From an uncultured Clostridia bacterium (GTDB taxonomy: Bacteria; Bacillota; Clostridia; Oscillospirales; Ruminococcaceae), in the NCBI GenBank assembly GCA_947628385.1, contig CANQZS010000101.1:1-6844 (forward strand): DNA of 6,844 nucleotides. The letters are read 5' to 3'. Made by a program: the position numbers and the translations under genes. The first letter of the stretch is position 1; every line of letters starts with the position of its first letter. The notes beneath the pieces were generated by a model. That model was not told the origin of the DNA and made no database searches. It saw only the letters and a program-made list of their open reading frames with translations. Shown here in pieces: positions 1 through 6,800 of this stretch.

Positions 1-791
1 TAAAGGACTGCGAAGCCTGCGTAACGGTATATATTCCCGATAATTCTCAAGGAAAAGATATGCTTTCCTCGGTCCGCTCCGAAATGGCGGCTCTTAAAGA
101 AAGAGATCCCGAAAACACATTCGGCAGACTTGCAGTTGAGCTTGCAAGCGTCCGTGAGGAGGATTGGGCTAATAACTGGAAAAAATACTTCAAGCCCATA
201 ACAGTAGGCAAAAAGCTCGTCATAAAGCCGTCATGGGAGGAATATTCCGGCGGCGGCAACAGAAAGATCCTTGAAATAGATCCCGCTTCAAGCTTTGGCA
301 CCGGTCAGCATAATACGACCCAACTCTGCCTTGAGCTTCTGGAGAAAAATCTCCACGGCGGCGAAAGGATCCTTGATCTTGGCTGCGGAAGCGGTATACT
401 TTCAATTGCCGCGATACTTCTCGGAGCAAAAAGCGCCGCTGCGGTAGACATAGATCAGAACAGCACGAATATTGCCGCTGAAAACGCTGCAAAAAACCAT
501 ATTCCCGAGGATATTTACAAAACATTCTGCGGGAATATCGTAACGGACGAGTCCCTTTGCGGCAGGATCGGCAGCGGATTCGATATTATAACGGCAAATA
601 TCGTTGCGGACGTGCTTATTGCAATGTCCCCGCTTTTTGAGAATTTTCTGAAAAGCGGAAGTTTACTTATAGTTTCCGGAATAATCACCGAGCGCTGCAA
701 TGAGGTCATTGACGCGATAAAGGAAAAAGGCTTCACGCACCTTGAAACAAGAGAGAAAGACGGTTGGGCAGCCGCTTCATTCATATTCTGA
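1..791 (+). CDS. prmA: Ribosomal protein L11 methyltransferase PrmA, 5'-partial
   Basis: PrmA is a cytoplasmic SAM-dependent enzyme that methylates amino groups of ribosomal protein L11. The frame is open from base 3 to the window edge, giving 262 visible residues. The family is about 310 long, so roughly 50 N-terminal residues and the true start lie upstream; the ATG at 60 is internal. Seen, numbered from the first visible codon: the family linker with EEDWANNWKKYFKP and the IKPSW motif; a variant of the LDPGMAFGTGTHETT substrate/SAM loop, here IDPASSFGTGQHNTTQ; SAM motif I, ILDLGCGSG, near 123-131, followed by the acidic motif II VDID; the ITANI catalytic-loop motif near 196-200; an IVSGII strand; and the C-terminal GW..A motif. 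The GMA-to-ASS change in the substrate loop is mildly unusual. The next gene follows 13 bp after the stop, so they are probably co-transcribed. Identification is secure. Confidence 0.95.
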   Translation, partial: KDCEACVTVYIPDNSQGKDMLSSVRSEMAALKERDPENTFGRLAVELASVREEDWANNWKKYFKPITVGKKLVIKPSWEEYSGGGNRKILEIDPASSFGTGQHNTTQLCLELLEKNLHGGERILDLGCGSGILSIAAILLGAKSAAAVDIDQNSTNIAAENAAKNHIPEDIYKTFCGNIVTDESLCGRIGSGFDIITANIVADVLIAMSPLFENFLKSGSLLIVSGIITERCNEVIDAIKEKGFTHLETREKDGWAAASFIF

Positions 792-798
792 AAGGGAG
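791..798 (+). promoter_or_regulatory. Ribosome binding site deciding the start at 805
   Basis: AAAGGGAG ends six bases before the ATG at 805. It begins on the last base of the prmA stop codon. This favours ATG 805 over the in-frame TTG at 742, which would lie inside prmA and has no comparable site. Confidence 0.7.
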
Positions 799-804
799 CA
801 TAAA

Positions 805-1965
805 ATGAAAATAATTTACTCTTCGGAAAATAAAATATACTGTTTCAATAATGAAAATAAAGCGCTGACCGAGATACCATGCGGAAAAATAATAAAATAC
901 CGCGACACAGTCCGCAGCATACGTCAGCGCAAGGAATGGAAAAGCTCCGGCAGCGGCGCGGAATTTATGGGAATGTACTCGGCGGACAATGTAGATCCGG
1001 AGCTTCTGCCCGCAAAAATAACCGGTCTTGGGATCTGCGGAGATGAGCTTGTCTACGCCGTCAACTTAGAAAACGTCGGCAGCGTTTACCACAGGAGCTT
1101 TGATCCTGCCGACGACGCGGAGGGACTTGTCAGGGCTTCAAATGATTTTGTTTTCGGAGCATTTGACATAAAGGACGGCAGGCTTGCCGTCAGCATGGGC
1201 GCAAATTCATCTTTCCTGCATATTGCCGTTATGGATATGCAGGGGCATTATGACGAATACACCGACGGCGACACTGCCGAGGAATATCCTTGCTGGTCAA
1301 AAACAAAAAACGGCATATATTTTTCCACTGCGGGATATGCAAGAGATCAGTACGGAATGGTTTCCGCAACAGGTCCAAGCTCCATAGCTTTCCTTGATCT
1401 GAACACAAAAACAATGTCGGAAATAATTGCAGATGATACATATGACTTTCTCCACCCGCACGAGGATAAACAGGGAGATCTGTATTACATACGGCAGCCC
1501 TACGGCGGCGAAAAGCCCAAAAGCGGAATAACCTTCAAAGATGTTATAATGTTCCCCTACAGGCTGATAAAAGGGCTGTTCGGATTTTTGAATTTTTTCA
1601 CAACTATATTCGGAGGAGAATCCTTAAAAAGCGACAGGGATCAATTCGACAATACAAAAACAAAGGAACGTTCCAAAAAGGATATAATTATTGAGGGAAA
1701 TATTATCAATGCCGAAAAACTGAATAAAATAAATAAGACTTCCGATGATAATAATTCGGGAATAATGCCGCTCAGCAGAGTGCTTATAAAGCGTTCTCCC
1801 GACGGCAGCGAGGAGATCATCAAAAAAGGCGTTCTCGATTTTAATTTAACGGACAGCGGAGAAATTATTTTTTCAAACGGCAGATATATTGCAAAAATAA
1901 ATGAGGACGGCAGCGAAGCACGCATTACAAAGGCTGCGCTGGCAGTTAATATCATAATAAAATAA
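805..1965 (+). CDS. Uncharacterised protein, TolB/WD40-like beta-propeller fold suspected
   Basis: I do not recognise a named family for this 386-residue protein. It has no signal peptide. The sequence alternates short beta-strand-like stretches with DG/NG turns: IKDGRLAVS near 122-130, YPCWSKTKNGIYFSTAG near 161-177, DKQGDLYYI near 221-229, LTDSGEIIFSNGRYIAKI near 348-365. The second and third resemble the P-x-WS-x-DG-x-x-I-x-F pattern of PD40/TolB-type blades, so a propeller is a reasonable inference. Residues 246-271 form a hydrophobic, Phe-rich segment with Arg253 and Lys256 inside it, better suited to an amphipathic membrane-contacting helix than a full membrane span. A Lys/Asn/Asp-rich linker follows (about 272-320). 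The gene sits 13 bp after prmA and 24 bp before the topoisomerase B gene, so it is probably co-transcribed with both. The function is unknown; a structural or scaffolding role is possible but not shown. Confidence 0.85.
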   Translation: MKIIYSSENKIYCFNNENKALTEIPCGKIIKYRDTVRSIRQRKEWKSSGSGAEFMGMYSADNVDPELLPAKITGLGICGDELVYAVNLENVGSVYHRSFDPADDAEGLVRASNDFVFGAFDIKDGRLAVSMGANSSFLHIAVMDMQGHYDEYTDGDTAEEYPCWSKTKNGIYFSTAGYARDQYGMVSATGPSSIAFLDLNTKTMSEIIADDTYDFLHPHEDKQGDLYYIRQPYGGEKPKSGITFKDVIMFPYRLIKGLFGFLNFFTTIFGGESLKSDRDQFDNTKTKERSKKDIIIEGNIINAEKLNKINKTSDDNNSGIMPLSRVLIKRSPDGSEEIIKKGVLDFNLTDSGEIIFSNGRYIAKINEDGSEARITKAALAVNIIIK

Positions 1966-1972
1966 ATAAAAA

Positions 1973-1979
1973 AGAAAGG
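1973..1979 (+). promoter_or_regulatory. Ribosome binding site for the GTG start at 1990
   Basis: AGAAAGG lies ten bases upstream of GTG 1990, in an A-rich 24-bp gap. It is only a partial anti-SD match, and the start codon is GTG. Together these suggest modest translation initiation of the topoisomerase B subunit. Confidence 0.55.
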
Positions 1980-1989
1980 CAGATATAAA

Positions 1990-3978
1990 GTGGCTGGTAA
2001 AAAAGCAAAAAATTACGGTAACGAAAGCATTACTAAATTAAAGGGCGCAGACAGAGTAAGAAAACGTCCCGCAGTAATTTTCGGCTCGGACGGCATCGAG
2101 GGCTGCGAACATTCAATTTTTGAGATAATTTCAAACTCCATAGACGAAGCGAGAGACGGTCACGGAGACAAGATAATAATTTCATATTTTCAGGATAATT
2201 CCATTGAGGTAGAGGATTTCGGACGAGGCTGTCCGGTGGATTTTAACCCCGCTGAAAATTGCTTTAACTGGGAGCTCGTTTACTGCGAGCTTTACGCGGG
2301 AGGAAAATACGAAAATAACGAAAGCGGAGATTATGAATATTCCCTCGGGCTTAACGGTCTGGGCGCGTGCGCCACGCAGTATTCCTCGGAATATACAGAT
2401 GTAGAGATCTATCGCGACGGCTTCAAATACAATTTGCATTTTGAAAAGGGCGAAAACATCGGCGGATTGCAGAAAACTCCATCAAAAAGAAAACAGACCG
2501 GAACGCGCACAAAATGGCGTCCCGATCTGGAGGTGTTTACCGATATAAGCGTCGGCAGAGAATATTTTGAGGAAACGCTGAAAAAACAGGCGGTCGTAAA
2601 TCCGGGCATTTCGTTTATTTTCAGATACGAAAATGAGGACGGAAAATTTGAGGAAAATACCTACATTTATGAAAACGGTATTTCCGATTATATAAATGAG
2701 ATCCTTGAAAATAATTATATCACTCCCCCGCAGTTCTGGCAGTGTGAACGCAAGGGACGCGACCGTGACGACAAGCCGGAATATAAGGTCAAATTATCCT
2801 TTGCAGTGGCGTTTTCAAATAAGATCTCGCAAATAGAATATTATCATAATTCAAGCTTTCTTGAACATGGAGGCGTTCCGGACAAGGCTGTGCAGAATGC
2901 TTTTGTTTCGCAGATAGACACTTATCTGAAAATCAACAATAAATATCAGAAAAATGAAAGCAAGATAAAATTTATTGATGTTCAGGACTGCCTTGTGCTT
3001 GTTTCATCGTCATTTTCAACTCTTACTTCATATGAAAATCAGACAAAAAAAGCAATTACAAATAAATTTATTTATGAGGCAATGGTGGAATTTCTCAAGC
3101 ATCAGCTTGAAATTTATTTTATTGAAAATCCCGATGACGCTCTTAAGATTGCCGAGCAGGTGATCCTAAATAAGCGGAGCCGTGAAAGCGCCGAAAAAAC
3201 AAAGCAGAACCTTAAAAAGAAATTAGCCGGAAATATCGACCTTTCAAATATGGTGCAGAAATTTGTGGACTGCCGCACTAAAGATCTTTCCAGAAGAGAA
3301 ATTTTTATCGTTGAGGGAGACTCCGCTCTGGGCGCGTGCAAGACTGCCCGTGACGCGGAATTTCAGGCTATTATCCCCGTCCGCGGAAAAATTCTCAATT
3401 GTCTTAAAGCGGACGAAAATAAAATTTTCAAAAGCGATATTATTACGGATCTTATAAAAGTCCTCGGCTGCGGAGTCGAGATGCGTTCAAAGGCAAATAA
3501 AGATCTTTCAACATTCAATATTGATAATTTAAAATGGAATAAAATAATTATCGCCACCGACGCGGACGTTGACGGTTTCCAGATAAGAACGCTTATTTTA
3601 ACGATGCTGTACCGTCTGACTCCTACGCTTATCGAGGAGGGGTACGTTTATATTGCTGAAACTCCCCTTTTTGAAATAAATACAAAGGACAGAACTTATT
3701 TTGCATACAATGAAAAGGAAAAAGACGAAATACTGAAAATGATCGGCGATCAGAAATATAAAATAGACCGTTCAAAAGGTCTCGGCGAAAACGATCCGGA
3801 AATGATGTCCCTTACCACAATGAATCCCGCTACAAGGCGTCTGATAAAGGTAATTCCCACAGACATTGAAGCTACGGCAAATATGTTTGATCTGATGTTG
3901 GGAGATAATTTACAGGGCAGAAAAGACTACATTGCGGAATTCGGAAATCAATATCTTGAAATGGCTGATATTTCTTAA
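1990..3978 (+). CDS. parE: Type II topoisomerase subunit B (ParE/GyrB family, divergent)
   Basis: This is the 662-residue ATPase and TOPRIM subunit of a bacterial type II topoisomerase, of normal family length. The GHKL ATPase domain (about 10-210) shows VRKRPAVIFGS (usually RPGMYIGS), E45 and N49 in EIISNSIDEA (usually EVVDNSIDEA), D76 in DFGRGCPVD (usually DNGRGIPVD), and a G-loop LGLNGLGA at 119-126 (usually GGLHGVGA). The transducer domain (about 211-390) carries the QTK lysine, K353. TOPRIM has E442 in EGDSALG and D524/D526/D528 in TDADVDG. KGLGE at 596-600 and a GRKDYI-like tail complete it. Catalytic residues are kept, while neighbours that are nearly invariant in housekeeping GyrB differ. 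It should therefore be active but belong to a divergent paralogue clade. The A subunit lies downstream across one small gene. The name ParE rather than GyrB rests on the partner's C-terminal domain and is inferred. Confidence 0.93.
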   Translation: MAGKKAKNYGNESITKLKGADRVRKRPAVIFGSDGIEGCEHSIFEIISNSIDEARDGHGDKIIISYFQDNSIEVEDFGRGCPVDFNPAENCFNWELVYCELYAGGKYENNESGDYEYSLGLNGLGACATQYSSEYTDVEIYRDGFKYNLHFEKGENIGGLQKTPSKRKQTGTRTKWRPDLEVFTDISVGREYFEETLKKQAVVNPGISFIFRYENEDGKFEENTYIYENGISDYINEILENNYITPPQFWQCERKGRDRDDKPEYKVKLSFAVAFSNKISQIEYYHNSSFLEHGGVPDKAVQNAFVSQIDTYLKINNKYQKNESKIKFIDVQDCLVLVSSSFSTLTSYENQTKKAITNKFIYEAMVEFLKHQLEIYFIENPDDALKIAEQVILNKRSRESAEKTKQNLKKKLAGNIDLSNMVQKFVDCRTKDLSRREIFIVEGDSALGACKTARDAEFQAIIPVRGKILNCLKADENKIFKSDIITDLIKVLGCGVEMRSKANKDLSTFNIDNLKWNKIIIATDADVDGFQIRTLILTMLYRLTPTLIEEGYVYIAETPLFEINTKDRTYFAYNEKEKDEILKMIGDQKYKIDRSKGLGENDPEMMSLTTMNPATRRLIKVIPTDIEATANMFDLMLGDNLQGRKDYIAEFGNQYLEMADIS

Positions 3979-4001
3979 TTTTAAAACTGTGAGGAATTAT
4001 T

Positions 4002-4367
4002 ATGGAAATAATAAAATATCCCGATGAGGAAAATTTCAATGCTGCGGTAAATGCTGACGAACCGCTTCTCGTTCTTATTTCCCACGACGGAGAAAGGCTC
4101 ATAGCTTCACAGATAGATGAGGGCTTTGAACATCATATCCTGCTAAAAAAAGCCGGTTTTCCGGACACGGATATTGATAAATATTTCCGTCTTGTTGTAA
4201 ATAAAGACGGTGCGGACTGGACATTTTTATTTCCCGAAAATCATGAATTATTTAAATTGGGAAACAGAATAATTCCGCCTGCATTAAAGGAACTCGGTTA
4301 TGATGTTCCGATAGAAATTCCAAAACGTTATAAAAATTGCATTTCGACATTTCGATTTGATGAATAA
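4002..4367 (+). CDS. Uncharacterised acidic protein between the topoisomerase subunits
   Basis: I do not recognise this 121-residue protein. It starts at ATG 4002, six bases after GAGGA (3991-3995). It is 23 bp downstream of the topoisomerase B gene and 19 bp upstream of the A gene, so almost certainly co-transcribed and co-translated with them. By count it has 23 Asp/Glu against 14 Lys/Arg, a net charge near -9. It has no signal peptide, membrane span, cysteine cluster or pentapeptide repeats. It looks like a compact alpha/beta domain: a strand around PLLVLISHDG (21-30), an acidic stretch DTDIDK (55-60), a strand with a Trp around 61-77, and a Pro-rich end. Its placement suggests an accessory or modulator of the flanking enzyme, but that is inference from position only. 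It could equally be an unrelated small operon gene. Confidence 0.85.
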   Translation: MEIIKYPDEENFNAAVNADEPLLVLISHDGERLIASQIDEGFEHHILLKKAGFPDTDIDKYFRLVVNKDGADWTFLFPENHELFKLGNRIIPPALKELGYDVPIEIPKRYKNCISTFRFDE

Positions 4368-4373
4368 TTGATT

Positions 4374-4380
4374 GGAGTGA
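4374..4380 (+). promoter_or_regulatory. Ribosome binding site for the TTG start at 4387
   Basis: GGAGTGA lies in the 19-bp gap, with the GGAG core nine bases upstream of TTG 4387. It supports this TTG as the start, since upstream in-frame ATG, GTG and TTG alternatives are absent or closed by stops. From here the protein begins with a Lys-rich leader ahead of the conserved domain. Confidence 0.6.
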
Positions 4381-4386
4381 AATAAA

Positions 4387-6627
4387 TTGCCAAGAAAAAG
4401 CAAAAAAAACGATATAAAAAATACCGCTCCCTCTTCAAACGCATATATTGCCGGAAGCGGTATAGTTGCGGAGGAACAGATAACAGATACTCTTGAAAAA
4501 AACTATATGCCCTATGCAATGAGCGTTATCGTTTCCCGTGCGCTGCCGGAAATAGACGGCTTCAAGCCGTCTCACAGAAAGCTGCTTTATACAATGTACA
4601 AAATGGGACTTCTTACAGGTCCTAAAACGAAATCGGCAAATATCGTAGGTCAGACCATGAAATTAAATCCTCACGGCGACGCCGCGATCTACGAAACAAT
4701 GGTGCGTCTTGCCCGTGGAAACGAAGCGCTTCTTCACCCTTATGTTGACAGCAAGGGAAATTTCGGAAAGGCATATTCCCGCGACATGGCTTACGCTGCC
4801 TCGCGTTATACGGAAGCAAAGCTCGATCCTATCTGCAATGAGCTTTTCCGCGACATTGACAAGGATACTGTAGATTTTGTTCCGAATTACGATAATGAAA
4901 CCGTTGAACCGACCTTGCTGCCTGCGGCGTTCCCGTCCGTTCTGGTAAATTCAAATGTGGGAATTGCCGTTTCAATGGCAAGCGCGGTATGCTCATTTAA
5001 TCTGGAGGAAATTTGCGAAACCACTATCGCGCTCATAAAAAATCCCGAGCATAATATTCTTTCCACCCTAAAGGGTCCTGATTTTGCAGGCGGCGGCTTT
5101 ATGCTTTACGATGAGGACGAGCTTGAAAAAATTTACCGCACTGGCAAAGGTTCGATTAAAGTACGTTCAAGATATAATTACGACAAAGAATCAAATTGCA
5201 TAGAGGTAACGCAGATCCCGCCTACAACTACTGTTGAAGCGATAATGGACAAAATAATCGAGCTTGTAAAGGACGGTAAGATCCGTGAAATTTCCTACAT
5301 CAGGGACGAAACGGACATTCACGGATTAAAGCTTGCCATCGACATAAAGCGAAATGTTGATCCGGATAAGCTGATGAAAAAATTATTCCGCATGACTCCG
5401 CTTCAGGATAATTATTCCTGCAATTTCAATATTCTCATCGGCGGTTTTCCAAAGGTAATGGGAGTTTATGAAATTCTTGATGAATGGATCGCATTCCGCA
5501 AGGAATGTATAAAGCGCAGAACATTTTTTGAATTAAACAAGAAAAAGGAACGTCTGCACCTTTTAAAAGGCTTGCAGAAAATTCTACTTGACATTGACAA
5601 AGCGATCAAAATAGTACGTGAGACCGAGGAGGAATCCGAAGTCGTTCCTAACCTGATGATAGGCTTCGGAATCGACGAGGTGCAAGCGGAATTTGTTGCG
5701 GAAATAAAGCTTCGTCACCTTAACAAAGAGTACATTTTAAAGCGCACTGCGGACATAAAGGATCTTGAAAAGGATATTGCGGAAATGGAAGGTATCCTTG
5801 CCAGCGATAAAAAGATCAAAGGGATCATTGTTGACGAATTAAAAGAAATTTCCGCAAAATACAAGCAGCCGAGACGGACAATGTTCTATTACGCAGGTGA
5901 TGAAGAGGAAGAGGAAGCTGTAGACGATACTCCCGATTATTCCGTAAATCTGTTTATGACGAGCAGCGGATATTTCAAGAAAATAACTCCGCAGTCTCTC
6001 AGAATGGCTTCCGAGCAGAAGCTAAAGGACGGCGATATTATGGTATTTTCCGAGGAGGCTTCAAACAAGACCGAGCTTCTTTTCTTTACCGACAAGTGTC
6101 AGGTCTACAAATCAAAAGCGAGTGAATTCAAGGATACCAAGGCTTCCGAGCTTGGAGATTTTATTCCCGTCAAGCTTGGATTTGATGAATATGAAAATGT
6201 ATCTGCTATTGCCACTACAAATGATTACAGCGGGTACCTGATAATGATATTTGAAAACGGAAAAGCCGCAAAGGTCCCACTGAGCGCATATGAAACAAAG
6301 ACGAACCGCAAAAAGCTGACGGGAGCGTACTCCTCAAAATCCAAGCTTATAAAAATGTTTGTTGTTCGGGAAAATACCGATATTCTGCTGCGTTCCTCCA
6401 ACGGCAGAGCAATGGTATTCAACACCGGAATGATCCTCCCCAAGGCTGCAAGGGACACGATAGGCGTTCAGGTAATGGCGCTGAAATCAAAGGCGGTCAT
6501 AGACAATGCGTACATTGTCACTGAGGAAATGGCGGAAAACGTTCAAAAATATGCTGTAAAAAATATTCCTGCGGCAGGAAATCTTGCAAAGGATCTTATT
6601 GATCCGGATCAGATGAAGCTGGAATAA
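4387..6627 (+). CDS. parC: Type II topoisomerase subunit A (ParC/GyrA family, divergent)
   Basis: This is the 746-residue DNA breakage-reunion subunit, starting at TTG. A Lys-rich leader (1-30) precedes the winged-helix domain, which has RALPEIDGFKPSHRK (one residue shorter than the usual PDVRDGLKPVHRR) and the quinolone-region motif NPHGDAAIYE (94-103). The catalytic tyrosine is Y141 in SRYTEAK. Next come the tower domain with VLVNSNVGIAVSMAS (185-199) and the coiled-coil/gate region IGGFPKVMGVYEILDEWIAFRK to about 490. An acidic linker (505-517, DEEEEEAVDD) leads to a short C-terminal domain (about 519-712) with about three to four degenerate blade repeats such as GYLIMIFENGKAAKVPL. The usual GyrA box Q-R/K-R-G-G-R/K-G is absent; its nearest equivalent is TNRKKLTG at 639-646. 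This supports relaxation/decatenation over negative supercoiling. Its partner is the B subunit encoded upstream. Alanine at position 99 replaces the quinolone-binding serine. Confidence 0.92.
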   Translation: MPRKSKKNDIKNTAPSSNAYIAGSGIVAEEQITDTLEKNYMPYAMSVIVSRALPEIDGFKPSHRKLLYTMYKMGLLTGPKTKSANIVGQTMKLNPHGDAAIYETMVRLARGNEALLHPYVDSKGNFGKAYSRDMAYAASRYTEAKLDPICNELFRDIDKDTVDFVPNYDNETVEPTLLPAAFPSVLVNSNVGIAVSMASAVCSFNLEEICETTIALIKNPEHNILSTLKGPDFAGGGFMLYDEDELEKIYRTGKGSIKVRSRYNYDKESNCIEVTQIPPTTTVEAIMDKIIELVKDGKIREISYIRDETDIHGLKLAIDIKRNVDPDKLMKKLFRMTPLQDNYSCNFNILIGGFPKVMGVYEILDEWIAFRKECIKRRTFFELNKKKERLHLLKGLQKILLDIDKAIKIVRETEEESEVVPNLMIGFGIDEVQAEFVAEIKLRHLNKEYILKRTADIKDLEKDIAEMEGILASDKKIKGIIVDELKEISAKYKQPRRTMFYYAGDEEEEEAVDDTPDYSVNLFMTSSGYFKKITPQSLRMASEQKLKDGDIMVFSEEASNKTELLFFTDKCQVYKSKASEFKDTKASELGDFIPVKLGFDEYENVSAIATTNDYSGYLIMIFENGKAAKVPLSAYETKTNRKKLTGAYSSKSKLIKMFVVRENTDILLRSSNGRAMVFNTGMILPKAARDTIGVQVMALKSKAVIDNAYIVTEEMAENVQKYAVKNIPAAGNLAKDLIDPDQMKLE

Positions 6628-6631
6628 TTTT

Positions 6632-6640
6632 AAGGAGGAA
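6632..6640 (+). promoter_or_regulatory. Strong Shine-Dalgarno for the 34-residue peptide
   Basis: AAGGAGGAA is the best anti-16S match in the window, with AGGAGG seven bases before the ATG at 6646. It lies in the 18-bp gap after the topoisomerase A stop and is the main evidence that the tiny reading frame is translated. Confidence 0.8.
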
Positions 6641-6645
6641 TTTTT

Positions 6646-6750
6646 ATGGTATCAAGTGACAAATCGTGTTTATCGTTCATTACGGGAGTGGTGCTGTTCT
6701 TTTTAGGAACGGCGTCGATGATAAAATTTATAATTGATCTGTTTATGTAA
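6646..6750 (+). CDS. Small single-span membrane peptide, 34 residues, unrecognised
   Basis: The 34-codon frame starts at ATG 6646 and ends at TAA 6748-6750. A short polar N-terminus (MVSSDKSCLS) precedes a hydrophobic run from about residue 11 to 34, including FITGVVLFFLGTASM and then IKFIIDLFM, broken only by a Lys and an Asp. This fits one membrane helix, possibly with an amphipathic C-terminal end. The strong ribosome binding site and the 18-bp spacing from the topoisomerase A gene mark it as the last operon member. No homologue is recognised. It may be a small membrane protein of unknown function. A toxin-like peptide is possible, but no antisense RNA or antitoxin gene is evident in the window. 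Confidence 0.7.
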   Translation: MVSSDKSCLSFITGVVLFFLGTASMIKFIIDLFM

Positions 6751-6765
6751 AAAATATTGCGTCTG

Positions 6766-6800
6766 AAAAAATATAAAGCTGGTCAAGCTGAGCCCAGCTT
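6766..6800 (-). terminator. Probable rho-independent terminator, - strand
   Basis: AAGCTGG (6776-6782) pairs perfectly with CCAGCTT (6794-6800) across an 11-base loop. A second AAGCTG copy (6785-6790) can instead pair with CAGCTT (6795-6800) across a four-base loop. On the - strand the hairpin is followed by a T-rich tract (complement of the A run 6766-6777). That is terminator layout for a gene arriving from the right. On the + strand no U-tract follows, so it is not a convincing stop for the operon described here. Confidence 0.5.

Noticed and set aside
60..62. ATG as the start of prmA
   Set aside because: The frame stays open upstream to base 3 with PrmA-like residues (VTVYIPDNS), and the family is longer. 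The gene is cut by the window edge.
220..525. - strand open frame opposite prmA
   Set aside because: An Arg/Gln-rich translation with no family features, antisense to a well-conserved gene. The other long - strand frames across the window were judged shadows for the same reason.
742..804. TTG-initiated N-terminal extension of the propeller-like protein
   Set aside because: It would overlap the prmA C-terminus by 50 bp, and the ATG at 805 has a proper ribosome binding site.
1545..1550. TATAAT resembling a -10 promoter box
   Set aside because: It lies inside a coding sequence with no matching -35 at the right spacing, and is expected by chance in AT-rich DNA.
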